Shown: positions 42,451-53,347 of the stretch, in pieces | Numbering within the stretch: the first letter of the stretch is position 1 | Layout of the letters: each line of letters opens with the position of its first letter | Assembly: GCA_030765065.1 (NCBI GenBank) | Contig: CM060984.1 | Location: 98,251,488-98,315,487, forward strand | From: Deroplatys truncata | Taxonomy: Eukaryota; Arthropoda; Insecta; Mantodea; Mantidae | Length of the DNA stretch: 64,000 nucleotides | Reading direction: 5' to 3' | The notes under the pieces: model-generated | What the model was told of the DNA's origin: nothing | Databases searched by the model: none | Seen by the model: only the letters and a program-made list of their open reading frames with translations | Program-made: the position numbers and the translations under genes

Positions 42451-43107
42451 CTACTAAACGTGTGAATTATTGTAACTGGTTTTTCCTATCCGTAGAAAGG
42501 GGTTTCATTGACCCACAGCTTTTGTTCTACACTGATGAATCTTGGTTTCATCTAAGTGAACGTGTGAATACTCACAACAGTCGATACTGGGCTTCAGAAA
42601 AACCTGTGCTACTAGATGAAACGCCTCATTATGATCAGAAAATTGGAGTGTGGTGTGTGATAAGTGCTAGAAGAATAATAGGACCCACCATTTGACGAAA
42701 CAATAAATGCAGAGCGATATCAGAGGTTAATTCTGAGGCCATTTTGCAATCGCTTGACAGATGAAGAGAAATCGTATGGTTGGTTCCAGCAAGATTCTGC
42801 AACAGCACATACGGCTGCCGAATCATTACATGCAATAAGAGAGGTGTTTGATGACAGAATAATTAGTGTTGATTTGTGGTCTCCTCGTTCTTCTGACCTA
42901 ACGAGTTCTGATTTTTATTTATGGGGTCCTTTAAAAGACAAAGTATATCGCTCCAATCCTCGCACACTACAGGAACTTAGAGAAAACATTGTGCAAGAAA
43001 TCACAAGAATTCCTGCTGCTGAGCTTCGGAGAGTGAGCGAGAATATTTACACGAGATATGCTGCCTGTTTGAGAGCAGAAGGTCAACATTTCCAGCATCT
43101 ATTATAA
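42451..43107 (+). pseudogene. Tc1/mariner-superfamily transposase relic (type T1)
   Basis: A decayed DDE transposase: RVNYCNWFFLSVERGFIDPQ, LLFYTDESWFHLSERVNTHN (first Asp in TDES), KIGVWCVISARRIIGPT, then a 1-base frameshift at about 42692. It resumes with ERYQRLILRPFCNRLTDEEK, YGWFQQDSATAHTAAESLH (second Asp) and SSDLTSSDFYLWGPLKDKVY (third acidic position Asp), with the C-terminus at YAACLRAEGQHFQHLL. All three acidic positions survive. The N-terminal helix-turn-helix part is missing, cut at the R junction. The relic at 45250-46140 is a close relative; this group is widespread in insects and often labelled Tc3-like. No TIR was identified. Confidence 0.85.
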
Positions 43108-43139
43108 GGTAAGGATTTTAGTCCACCTCTACCGGCGTA

Positions 43140-43319
43140 ATTTCCCCGGCGACTGCCGGCTATCTCGCGCAGTAGAGAGAGGCCGCGAGTGGGTTCGAAT
43201 ATAATTTAACTACCCTACAGTATACGGCACCACAGGCGGAGGACACTGGTATAACATGAAATAAAATGATAGGAAATTTGGGAAGGAAATGATTCATGAC
43301 TAAGTTTAGGGTATCTCCC
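43140..43319 (+). repeat. Possible SINE (tRNA-like head)
   Basis: GCCGGCTATCTCGCGCAGTA could be an A-box region and GTGGGTTCGAATATA a B box, followed by 110 bases of body. No second copy in the window; boundaries uncertain. Confidence 0.3.
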
Positions 43320-43565
43320 TACGAAAAGTCGGATAATACCAAATTTTATGCTGTTAAACACCCTTTAAGGATACGAGATGAGGATTTTAAAGAAAATCTC
43401 CCCTCCTAAAACAACCTTTAGATGGGAAATTTTTCGTTATTCTTTATTTTAAAAATACTGCTATGTGTGATTGAAACATTAGATGTTTAAGATATTTGTA
43501 ACGCATTTTCGGTGAAATCTCTATTTAGAAACAATTTCGGTGGAATACAATATTTTGTCTTACAT
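43320..43565. mobile_element. Two R fragments in opposite orientation
   Basis: 43320-43500 is R plus-strand middle (CGAAAAGTCGGATAATACCA to TAGATGTTTAAGATATTT). 43503-43565 is the inverted R 5' region (TTTTCGGTGAAATCTC, TTTCGGTGGAATACAATATT). They form a rearranged remnant. Confidence 0.6.
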
Positions 43566-44699
43566 ACTTTAAGTATTGCAGATAGGTGGCAGGGAGAGTA
43601 ACAAATAAAATAAGAAAATCCTCTAGTTCATTGTTAAAGTTCAAGCAACTAATTAGCAACACTTTCGTTTATTTTGACATCTAAAAGATATACACTGACT
43701 CGAGTACCAATAAGTTGCTCTTCATTCTATCGGTGATACAGCTGTTTAGCATGGTGGCCTTAGGTAACGTACAAGAATACATTGATGCTACTTGAGGCCT
43801 AATTAGACCTTCTTAAGAGCAGCAGAAGTAGTAGTCATGGAAAAAGAATAGCCTTGAGAGGGATTCTATTACTGAAGTTTGATTTCCAAAGAAAACAACA
43901 TCAGGTTTGTATTTTAATTGCTTGCTCTGCTTTCATAGGAAAGCCCTTCTGTTGAATATTTTACTAGTAAAGATACTGTGCTTTATGGGGGAAAGAAAAT
44001 AAACTCAGTAGAAAAATAACTCGTCTTCTTGGCGGGGCAGGCACAAGTTTTCTTTCTTTCCTTTGCTGTTACATTGCTGACTTATTCATTTTGTTTTCTC
44101 AGAATTCTCCTTCTAATTTCCTCTCTTCGATTATAGAATCATTTTAATTAAATTCCATCAAAAGGACTGACGGGGAGGTTGGGGGAAATTACTCCGAAAG
44201 GAAAACTGTTTCAGACGGTAGATCTAACTGCAGCTGACAAGTTACTTTTGCTAAAACTGGAAATATGTATAAGTTTACCCCTGCAATGTTACACATATGC
44301 CCCTGGTTACTACTAGAACAAAAGTTCTTTCAGGCATTAGGGAGGCGTCGATGTCAATATTGCATACTGGTGGCAGTGGCACGGGCGATACTACAACACA
44401 CTTAGTCCTTCTGCTGGAAGATCATACTAATACGTACCGTTTAACTAAAATGGATGAATATAACTCCGTTTTATGGGGTTAGCGTGTCTCCCTCATTCCG
44501 GATGTCCTGGGTTTACATTTCATTTGGTTTGTCTTTTTCGGGGGGGGTTCTTTCATCCTCAGAAGAATAATATCAGATACCTTTAAGCTTTATGTTCAAC
44601 GGCCTCGTTTAAGCAGTATGTGTTTGCACTCATTCGTCGTTCGATATGACCTACCGGGATGCAGGATGTTAAACAGGGGAGAGCGGAAATTGACGTCTT
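43566..44699. other. Unassigned
   Basis: No clear element. 44470-44530 has a weak tRNA-like A/B box pair, not enough to call a SINE. Confidence 0.35.
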
Positions 44700-45085
44700 G
44701 CTCTCATACGTACTAACGTTTACTTTAATATCTGTTCAACAAAATGTTTTTATAAAATCTTATTTTTTCTATCTACTTAATATTCATATAGAAAAACATT
44801 TGCTGAAATGGTTATATTGCATTTTGCTGTAGACGCAAATGGAATACTAAATCATAGTCATATCTTTCAAAAGCGGGTTGCTGTATGCTGGCTTTGAAAT
44901 TCCATGTTCTTTCCATAATATCTCGAAAAACAAAAGAGTGGTAATCTAGCGTTTCATTAAATGTAGGATAAGACATTGGAAAATTCAAACTAATAGAAAG
45001 GAATATCGCAGAATACGGTGACACTACAAAACTTTGAGATAAATTGTGTTTTAATTAGATCTGCACTTTTCCCCTTATAATTAAA
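44700..45085 (-). mobile_element. R repeat 3' half, inverted, diverged
   Basis: Blocks CTTTGAAATTCCATGTTCTT, AGGAATATCGCAG and TTAATTAGATCTGCAC match the inverted R 3' half; the 5' half is absent. Confidence 0.7.
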
Positions 45086-45171
45086 TCTGATCGACCGAAA
45101 GATTTCGCGTGGACGTTGTCCTCCATTGAAATTTGAAACGGACGGTTTCAAGGTATCACATTATATATCTA

Positions 45172-46442
45172 CCGTGCGTTCGGCGGTATTGGACTGGGTG
45201 AGGAGTGGCGCGCCTGCCGCCTGAGAGTAGCGCTGTATTCAGGATCTTTTTGAACAAGAAACGTGTTCAACAACGCCGAGTGCTAAGAGAAGAGAAGCTT
45301 GATGAGGTAGGGTCCCGGTTAAAGCCTCACCCCAAAAATCACTGAGCCTTTTAGCACAAGAGGTTAACATTTCGAAGACGTCAGCTTTTATGGCAACGAA
45401 ACTTCTGAAACTTAAGCCGTACAAGGTAACTGTAGTTCATGCTTTACAACTACAAGATCCTGTAAGTAGGGTTAATTATTACAATTGACTTTCGCAGTTC
45501 GTTCATAATGGTGACGTGGACCCACTTTTAAGTTTCTACACTGATGAAGCGTGGTTTTATCTTCAAGGTCACGTTTCCACTCAGGACAACAGACACTGAG
45601 CTACCGAAAATCCCCATATTATTCATGAAGTTCCTCACTACGCTGCAAAAGTTGGGGTTTGGCGCGCAATGATTGCGCGTAGAATTACCTGTTGCATATT
45701 TTTCGACACAGCAGTTGATTCACATGCTTATGTAAATTCAATTTTAAATACATTTTTCCCGCAGCTAACAAGAAATGAAAGATTATGTGGCTGGTTTCAG
45801 CAGGATTCAGCTACAGCGCACACTGCTGCGAATTCTATGCATGAATTGTGAAGTGTGTATGGTGACAGAATAAGTAATCCAGGATTGTGGCCACCTTGTT
45901 CCCTGACCTATCCCCATACGACTTTTATTTATGGGGAACGTTAAAGAATAAAGTGTACACATCAAGTCCGCACACATTACAAGAACTGAAGGACAACATC
46001 ACGAGAGAATTACAGGCAATCAACCAACATGAACTTTTGCGAATAAACACGAATTGTTTTCTGAGATATAGGGAATGTGTTCGTGTTGAAGGTCATCAGT
46101 TTCAACATCTGTTTGATGCTGGTAAGCCTAACGTAAGGTAGTACAGTAGTTAATGTTCTGTACATGTCTAGCAATCCAGCAATCGAGAACAGGTCGCCCA
46201 GGTTCACCTGGGCGGAATGCGATCGCCACAGTACCTAGCCGCTTACGCGGCTTTACCTGTGCGATATAGGAGGTTTTACAGAATTTTCACAAGCTTTTGA
46301 TAATTGTCAATTTGTCTCGGGCGGTGTTTAGCTTCCTCATGACTTGCCAGTCGTTTACGTGTAATTTTGGCGGAAGGCGCGCCAATCCTCAACCAGTCCC
46401 AAGGCCGCCGCGGAACGGTCCGGCCGATCTATGAACGCACGG
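45172..46442 (+). mobile_element. Tc1/mariner-like element with long GC-rich TIRs
   Basis: The left end (45172-45222) and right end (46369-46442) form imperfect inverted repeats. GACTGGGTGAGGAGTGGCGC and CGCCTGCCGCC on the left match GACTGGTTGAGGATTGGCGC and GCCTTCCGCC on the reverse of the right. CCGTGCGTTC lies outermost on both sides; the right TIR has about 28 extra bases. Its transposase pseudogene is in between. Target duplication not clear. It follows an R fragment. Confidence 0.75.
45250..46140 (+). pseudogene. Tc1/mariner-superfamily transposase relic (type T1), near full length
   Basis: An N-terminal helix-turn-helix segment (KKRVQQRRVLREEKLDEVGS, KSLSLLAQEVNISKTSAFMA, TKLLKLKPYKVTVVHALQ) is followed by SRVNYYN, LLSFYTDEAWFYLQGHVS (first Asp), AAKVGVWRAMIARRI, then CGWFQQDSATAHTAANSMH (second Asp). 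The last part is DLSPYDFYLWGTLKNKVYTS (third acidic position) and the C-terminus ECVRVEGHQFQHLFDAGKPN. Several in-frame stops and at least two frameshifts kill it. Block order and spacing match the relic at 42451-43107. Open pieces are 45669-45851 and 45887-46141. Confidence 0.88.
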
Positions 46443-46900
46443 ACAAACTTGTAACCCAAAGTACCTACTCTCTATGTTCAGAGCGTTATTCTTGGAACCA
46501 CTTATAAGAATATTCGAACGATAATTTTAGTGTGAAGTTGGACTCTGTGTAAAATAATATTGAGACATAGCTTTACTGTAAAATAACTTGTACCTCGAAG
46601 TGGAAATTAATGTGAAAGCAAGCATATAAGAACGGGGCAAAGTCCTCAGACACATACCGCAAATGCACATATAGTTCAGGCAAAGTCACAGAAAATAAAC
46701 AGAGAGAGAGGTCCGAGATTAGAGTGAGGCAGAGACATGGTCCAATTCCTGGAAGACAAGGGAGTTAGAAAAGCAGAAAGAAAAACGAGAGTTGTAAAGT
46801 GAGATGCAGATAGAGGGTTTTACCAGAGAAGTCAAAGGGAAGCCTGACTCCTAAAATTGAAACATTTTATTTTCATAGCACGCTAAGTAGGTAACCAATA
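46443..46900. other. Unassigned, purine-rich
   Basis: The plus strand is rich in AGAG and GAAA around 46690-46860. This may be the 5' (U3) part of the LTR-like sequence that follows. Confidence 0.35.
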
Positions 46901-47366
46901 AGAGTAGCGTCTAATAGGAAGGTATAAAAAGGGGAGGAGGCCTCAAGTTACAAACTCTTTTACTCTCACGATGCAATATTTATGAGTTAGGCGGAAGATT
47001 TTGTACGATTATGTGAGTGGGAATATATCGTGTGACGCAGTTAGATAGGTCCGCGTAAAGAATTCACAGTAGTTGGAAGATTACATGTACAGCTTTTGTA
47101 TCATTTTGTGTTAAGCAAGGGAAAGTTGCTAGCCGCCGCAATGGGCATTATATTTTGAATAAATTAAACTGTTTAAGGAAAAGTCAGTTTATTATTTGCC
47201 TTCATCTACATAAAATACTGAGAAAGATGAAATTAGCTAGCTAGGATAGGAATCTCTCTCCAGCTTACGATAAGCAGGCCGGCAGAGAACTTCAAAGACC
47301 TTCGGAAATCCGAGACATCTACATGAGATAGCACGTGGTACTCACGTGCGAGCACATCCCCCGCTA
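46901..47366 (+). mobile_element. Possible solo LTR (promoter and R region visible)
   Basis: A TATA box (TATAAAAA, 46923-46930) lies about 235 bases before AATAAA (47158-47163). A downstream GC-rich stretch ends GCTACA (47366). The spacing resembles the solo LTR at 1499-2456. The left boundary and a target duplication were not found, so this stays tentative. Confidence 0.35.
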
Positions 47367-48484
47367 CATCTGGAACATTATAACTAGACTTTTAAGACAG
47401 TATTTTGGTACGGTTGTATTCTTGTAACTGCTTAATTTATTAGAGCCAAACGGTCGTTAATTCTTGGGTGACTCTCGTGCATAAAAATACGCACATACGA
47501 GTAGTCACATACACTCCTCTATGTGCATTGCGATTCAAGGACACTGATATCTATAAACTAAAAGCGTTCAATTCCCTAGCATTTTTTTTTGTTTCTTTCT
47601 GTTTTTTATCGAGATAAACTTACACAGTGACGTAGAGCCAGGAATGGTTGTAGCGGTCATGATAAATGACAGGTCAGTGGAATGACCACTGTACAATGCT
47701 CACGGGTGCAAGAGCCAACGTAACTTGTGGGGCCGCTACCCCGTGCGGCGATGTTCTACATTTATCAAGCTCAATTGTTTGCTGTGCTGGGACTTTGTTC
47801 TGGGGTCGATGCACAAACTTCTTCCTTCCAGTTGCGATGAAAGAAACATTAGGTAGTAGTGGCATGAATTTTAATTATTAGACCGTATTCTACCCTTGGG
47901 TACTGTTTTCATTAAGACAACATTCCATTGGCCCTAAAGCTATACGCTTAAAACAAGTCAAAATTTATCTTACCAAATAGAGGCACCGTTATATACTTAT
48001 TCAATAACTGCAGTTCTGCCCGTGTTATTGCTCCAAATTCGGAAAATTTTCTCTATTTCTCTCCCTCCATCTCTCACTGTTTCTCCTTATATCCCTCTCA
48101 CCGTGCATCTCGTCTCTCTCTCCCTCTCACCTACACATTCCCTCCCCACACTTTCTATTTTCTCCCATTCTTTCATTTTCTGGTTCATCGCCCTCGCCCC
48201 TTTCTCTCCTCTGTGCAACTTACACTCATGCGATAGTTTGAAAGCAGGTAATAAAGTTAATATTTCTGGAGCTAATCAACTAATACATAAGTAAACGATT
48301 TAAGGATACACAAACTTGTGCCTCTTTCTTGTGCTTGCAATCTTCCTGAACTATACTGCAATAGTTGTATTGTAAATAGCAAAGTGTGTTAGAAACATTA
48401 TGATTAAAGTGTTACGTAGCAGTTTCCCCAAAATGTAATAATAAGCCAAATACTTAAGACATTTATTTTCTCTATTACGTACCT
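47367..48484. other. Unassigned; CT-rich at 48048-48210
   Basis: Pyrimidine-rich (CTCTCTCC-type) stretch at 48048-48210; otherwise nothing recognisable. The frames at 47666-47881 and 48022-48294 have no domain. Confidence 0.4.
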
Positions 48485-49215
48485 ATAATGGCTATCGAGC
48501 ACGATGGCTAAGATATGAAACTACATTCGGGAGGTCCAGGAATCGAATCCCGTAGACCGCCCACCCTGATCTTAAACTTTACGTAGTTTTCCCTTGTCGG
48601 TAGGTGTCCTCCGTGCTGTAGTGGTTACCATGCTAGCCTCTAGTTTTCCGAGGTCACGGGTTCGAAACCGGCGGAGGGCGATGGATTTTTTTCGGGTGTA
48701 AAAATTCTTAGCATGGCTTCCTTTGCAAAGGAAGTAAAACCGGTGGTCACGTATAGTAGATTTACGGCACATAAAAGAACCTTAAGCCTGATTAAGAGGC
48801 CTCTGAGCAAAATCACCGGCCTTTCACGTCCAATACAGAATGGGACGCTAAGGACCACAGAATTAAAGAGCGTCCATAATAAAACTCAATTTAATTTACT
48901 GGTCGGTAGGCGAATGCTTGGATGGTTTCTCATCTACCACTATTTCCTTTCCAGCATCTCCCTTACATTCCGTCTCCTCATCTTTCGGGTGTGCTTCTAG
49001 GTTTCGTGGCGTATGACGGTGCCGAACACTAGATGGCTGCTTGGTCTAGAGTAGCGTCCCATCAATTGGACGGGTCTTCGAGCCTGGAAATGTTAGGCAA
49101 TTCCGTGTGTCCATGTGGCCTGTCTGTCTGCAGCCTGTGGCCTTCTGTGGTTCCGTTACTTTATTCCATCCTCTTAGGAATTGTAGCATAATAGATTTGT
49201 GTAGATCGAAGTGTC
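48485..49215 (+). mobile_element. SINE-B copy 3, interrupted by SINE-A
   Basis: The tRNA-like head (ACGATGGCTAAGATATGAAA; B box GGAATCGAATCCC) lies at 48500-48560. It is interrupted after GTCGGTAGG at 48604 and resumes at 48902 with the SINE-B body (GGAAATGTTAGGCAATTCCG, TGTGGTTCCGTTACTTTATT), ending near TAGATTTGTGTAGATCG. Confidence 0.7.
48605..48901 (+). mobile_element. SINE-A copy 4, full-length
   Basis: TGTCCTCCGTGCTGTAGTGG head, B box GGGTTCGAAACCGG, GCAAAGGAAGTAAAACCGG, CTTTCACGTCCAATACAGAA body, tail AAAACTCAATTTAATTTA. Perfect 9-bp duplications GTCGGTAGG (48596-48604; 48902-48910) flank it, inside SINE-B copy 3. Confidence 0.92.
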
Positions 49216-49610
49216 CCCCGCCGTTCTATAACCTGTGCCTATAGCTATAGTGGGTGTATTTCACCCAAAGTTCGATATCGAGATTTCACCGGAAATATAT
49301 TTCGAGGTGCCTGAATGCAAAAAGGCAGAATTGGGTGAGTGTGTGTGTGTGAGAGTGTGTGCGTGTGCGCGCGCAATTTCGAGTAAATATCAAACTTAGT
49401 ATTTAAGTTCGGTATCTTCCAACGATACGACATGGATAGTAAGAAATAATGTCTTGGCCCCGAGCTACTCTTTGTAATCGTTTTATTTTTTCCCCAAAAA
49501 TTATTGTAACTATTTTGCTTGAAACACTATAATGTTGTGTTATGATAGTTATCTGTATGCCCAGTAAACTATAGCTTGAGCTTTCATCTTCATTCTGAAT
49601 GAATTTTGTA

Positions 49611-50847
49611 CAGGGTGATTTATGGAGAACTGACACATTTATTTCCTTAATTGTTTCAAAACGCGTTATGCTAGCGACAACTTATTATACCTGAAATGCA
49701 GAAGAATTTTGGGAGATTGTTTACGTATATCAAATGTTGAAAATATCCTCCATCCTGCATAAGGTACAACTCAACACGTCGTTCCATGTTACTGGCCCAC
49801 TTGTTGGAGGACTCTGTTGTCAATAGCTTGAATCTCCTGTGTAATGTTGTGTTTCAGATTGTCCAATGTCTGGGGACGTGTGGCATAAACCCTGTCTTTT
49901 AAGTAACCCCATAGAAAGAAGTCCGGCGATGTCATATCCGGAGTTCTCGGTGACCGCAGGTTCTTGAAGTTATCTAGTCGTCAAAGAAACTTGCAATTAG
50001 TACCATGGATTCATTTGATGTATGGATGTAGCGCCGTTCTGCTGAAAATATCCTTGACTCAGCTCTACATCGTCTAGTTGCTCAGCAAAGTTCATGAAAA
50101 TCCGTCGATACTCTGCAGTGTTCACATTGTTTCAAAAAATTGTTCTACTATTCTCTGTGTGGATATTGCGCACCAAACTCCGGTATTAACCGGGTGCATA
50201 GGTGTTTCATAAATAACATGTGGATTTTCGCTGGCCCAATTTCGTGAGTTATTTGAGTTCACGTAGCCGGATAACTGGAACCATGCTACATCTGTGAACC
50301 ATGTGACAATATGGCAGGATATTGCACAATGAACGCCTATACGGCTTTAGGCCTACACTTTTCGCAGCTCTGACACATCGAGTAGCTGTACACTGTCTTC
50401 TGCGACATACGTCTAAATGATTTTTTTGGGTGACTGATGTAGTCGTGCTCTTATGTCAACAACAACCGTGGGAAGCCTAGATGAACGAGTTTTGCCTTTT
50501 TCACTCACCAGAGATCCAGTTATTTCCAATTTGTTTACCATTCCCAGTATTGTGCTTCTTTGGGGAGGACTCCGAACACCAAATTCTCTCTGGTATGCTC
50601 TTTGAGTAGCACTAATTGAATTCGTAATCCAGTATTGCTTTACAAGGAAGAGTCGTTCATTTAATGTGTACTCTCAAAAACAGTTGCCGATAATAAAACT
50701 AACAATTACAAATAAAGCATGAATATTTGCGCATCTAGTGACAGGCAATCGAAACTCCAGAATATTCTACTTAATTTGGGGCATTGAGTGAATTTCGAAC
50801 AGAATAATTAAACAAACAAATGTGTCAGTTCTTCATAAATCACCCTG
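49611..50847 (-). mobile_element. Tc1/mariner-superfamily element, full length with TIRs
   Basis: Inverted ends match 29 of 30 bases (CAGGGTGATTTATGGAGAAC against CAGGGTGATTTATGAAGAAC, both continuing TGACACATTT). They are flanked by TA on both sides (49609-49610, 50848-50849). At 1237 bp it has one transposase pseudogene on the minus strand. Removing it restores R sequence. Confidence 0.93.
49740..50660 (-). pseudogene. Transposase (type T1-related), inactivated
   Basis: From MNERLFLVKQYWITN the N-terminal helix-turn-helix part is readable (TQRAYQREFGVRSPPQRSTI, MVNKLEITGSLVSEKGKTRS, DIRARLHQSPKKSFR). The central catalytic region is broken by stops and frameshifts. QGYFQQNGATS shows the second catalytic Asp changed to Asn (relatives have QQDGAT or QQDSAT). 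The C-terminal part has RSPRTPDMTSPDFFLWGYLK, DRVYATRPQTLDNLKHNITQ and NMERRVELYLMQDGGYFQ after a frameshift. Length fits the family (about 300 codons). It would act on the element's own TIRs; this copy is dead. Confidence 0.87.
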
Positions 50848-51239
50848 TATAATGTTCGTAACGCCGGAGATAGACAAAAACTTGATATACGAAAAATGTA
50901 GACCTGCTTAAAAGACAGAATTTACATCTAATGTGATATGAACTATTTCCGAGATACTCGCTGCTGTTGGCTTGAATTTCAATTATATACATCTTTGAGT
51001 GCTAAAGTCACCATTGTATTGTTTCTTGTAATAACATGCTAAATGTGAATATAGGACTCGCTTTTTGAAGCATTGAATATCGCTTGTATCCTCCTTAAAG
51101 CCACAAAGAAATATTTAATGGTATAATTTCTGCCAAAACATGATAGAATATTATGACGTAGAAAAATAAATTTAAAAATAATTTGTAAAATATAAACTCC
51201 GCACACTTTCCGTTCCGTAACACCCGCGTTATTTACTCA

Positions 51240-51970
51240 TAGCAACATGCACTGTAATGAGTACTAACCTTGTCATGAGTGGTATTGGAAGTGGCATCCA
51301 TTTGCATGAAGAATTTCTAGCATCTTCGGATGAAATTTCCATTCACACGCATAAGGTCTTCTTGCGTAATATTCATAATTTCTGTTGTTATACCGTCCTT
51401 ATGTTCGTCTATGGTGTAGGAATTGTTCCTAAAAACTATATTTTTTAGGATTTCCTATAAATAGATGCATCAGTTTCGTCAATTGTTTCCTCCGTTTGAA
51501 CATCTTGTTTTCGCTGCTTAGGTTTAGGGTTTAGTGATCCTTTTGTCCTAAATTTATTAACCAGACATCTAACAGTTTCTACTTGGAATTGTAATACCAG
51601 GAAATTTCTCCGAAGCTGTCTACACACCTGTCTACATGATTCGGCAGTTACATATTATATATCGTACATAAAAAATCGTAGTTCAAGCGTGAATTTGTCA
51701 GCAAGCGATACAGTGAACTAATTACGTGATATTAACACTCACTAGCAAATCGTACTTAACACAGATGTCTTGAACAAACATTTCCCTTTAAGATACACAA
51801 TGCACAATCTCTTTACAACACGAACACAAAGCAGCGACCGAAGCACAGCTGATAAAGATAAGCTTAAACGCGTCATGCGCCGCCAGTTACACATCGGGAA
51901 AGTACCGAGGCAACTGCAGTACAACAGCGTGCTACGCATATAGCCGGTCTGTGGCCTTACATTAAAACGA
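51240..51970 (-). pseudogene. Transposase N-terminal (helix-turn-helix) relic inside the R tail
   Basis: The minus strand reads MCRQLRRNFLVLQFQVETVR, CLVNKFRTKGSLNPKPKQRK and QDVQTEETIDETDASI (51445-51627). This resembles the RxFPGxPxPSxxTVxxLVNKFRxTGS block at the N-terminus of type T1 transposases, such as those at 45250 and 49740. The catalytic part is absent. The element seems inserted in the R copy between about 51205 and 51995; its exact ends are unknown. Confidence 0.6.
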
Positions 51971-52201
51971 CCGCACTGTAGATATAAAAGTAGACGACAG
52001 CGACAGAGAAAGCCGCATGAATATCGCACATCAGATTTATTCACGTTGGGACAATTTAAATGTAATATATGTTTGATTATATACTATTTTGTTATAGAAA
52101 CCCAGTTCATTTGGACGAAGTAATTAAGATATTATAACCTATTTTAATATTGGATCTGAAGTAAGTTTTGTACCAAATTTCAAAACAGTCGCTTTGTCCG
52201 T

Positions 52202-52262
52202 TGTTGCGTAAAGGATCTCTCTTTCTCTCTCCCTCTCCCTCTCTCTCACACACACACACAAT
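52202..52262 (+). repeat. (TC)n(AC)n microsatellite
   Basis: TCTCTCCC-type repeats pass into CACACACACACA at 52216-52260. Confidence 0.85.
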
Positions 52263-52327
52263 CCTTTAATGTATTATAAGTAGACAAATTGTATGCATAT
52301 CTTTAAACAGTTTCAAATATATTATTT

Positions 52328-52328
<1 letters not shown>

Positions 52329-52359
<31 letters not shown>
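52329..52359 (+). repeat. (AAT)n microsatellite
   Basis: About ten AAT units directly upstream of the LINE RT relic. Confidence 0.9.
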
Positions 52360-52360
<1 letters not shown>

Positions 52361-52741
52361 TTGACAGTGTTATAAGAGGAAAATTATGGAAAATCATGGA
52401 TAGAAGAGGTATACCCACACATATAATTGAAGTCATTAAGGATATGTATCAAAATACCCAAATTAATGCAGAAACTAAATCAGGTGAGATCCTTATAGAA
52501 ACCATAAACAAAGGAGTTATACAAGGGTGCTGTATATCATCCACACTTTTTAACATATATCTTGACGATGCATCAAGAAGGCAGAAACTGGAAATGGACG
52601 TTGAGATGATTTAGAGATGATTTTAATATGAAAAATTTTATAAACATCCTTTTATTTGCAGATGATCAGGTTCTTATATGCGACAATGAAGACAGCTTAC
52701 AAAGATCACTCTTCGTATTACAAAAGATTACTGGAGAATAT

Positions 52742-52772
<31 letters not shown>

Positions 52773-53029
52773 TTTGTGCTAGCAATCTTCCCTAGAATAT
52801 GGCTATACATCAGCCCAAGCTGTTATCTTGCCATATTCTACCCATATTACACTCTTATTATAACATAAAAAATGATGATAATAATAATAATAAAAATAAT
52901 AGTAATGGTACCAAAATAATAATCTTATAGTAATAATATATTGTAATAATAATAGTAATAATAATAATAATAATGATAATATACTAATAATAATAATATA
53001 ATTACAAAACTTAACATCACTTGATGAAA
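52742..53029 (-). mobile_element. Short retroposon insert with simple-repeat ends
   Basis: 288 bases between direct duplications ACTGGAGAATAT (52730-52741 and 53030-53041). It starts with (TTTA)n, contains a unique core (GTGCTAGCAATCTTCCCTAG, CAGCCCAAGCTGTTATCTTG) and ends in long ATA/ATAATA arrays. The 12-bp duplication indicates target-primed retrotransposition. Strand is a guess from the T-rich left end. No second copy of the core in the window. Confidence 0.75.
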
Positions 53030-53347
53030 ACTGGAGAATATAACTTAGAGATATCTGTCCAAGAAACGAAGGAAATGAGATTTCGAGGAAGATTTCCTCT
53101 TAGATGTAAATTAATGATACAGAACCAAATCATTGAACAATTAAGCTCCTTCAAATTCTTATACATAGAATAGACAGATGCAGAAAAGGTCAGGAGGGAC
53201 ACATATATGAAATTTCATAAAACGATGGCAGTGTCATGTGGATTATATGGCAGTGAGACTTGGACCCTTGATATAAAAACACGTAGTAGGATACAAACAG
53301 TAGAGATGGCCCTTTGGAAAGATGTCTGGGAGTCGCAAAAAGAGATT

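Larger units (their letters stand above)
49243..52036 (+). mobile_element. R repeat, split by one TIR transposon and probably a second insert
   Basis: R blocks at 49243-49610 (TTTCACCCAAAGTTCGATAT, TTTCACCGGAAATATATTTC, a TG/GC core) resume at 50848 (GGAGATAGACAAAAACTTG, TACGAAAAATGTAGACC) and run to about 51205. A short R 3' end reappears at 51995-52036 (AGAGAAAGCCGCATGAATAT, CACATCAGA). The 49611-50847 break is a clean TA insertion. Confidence 0.75.

Noticed and set aside
44470..44530. SINE head with A/B boxes
   Set aside because: The boxes are weak and there is no body or second copy.
48605..48680. tRNA gene (and the equivalent heads at 9400, 25125, 41200 and 53560)
   Set aside because: The same tRNA-like head recurs with the same SINE-A body and target duplications.
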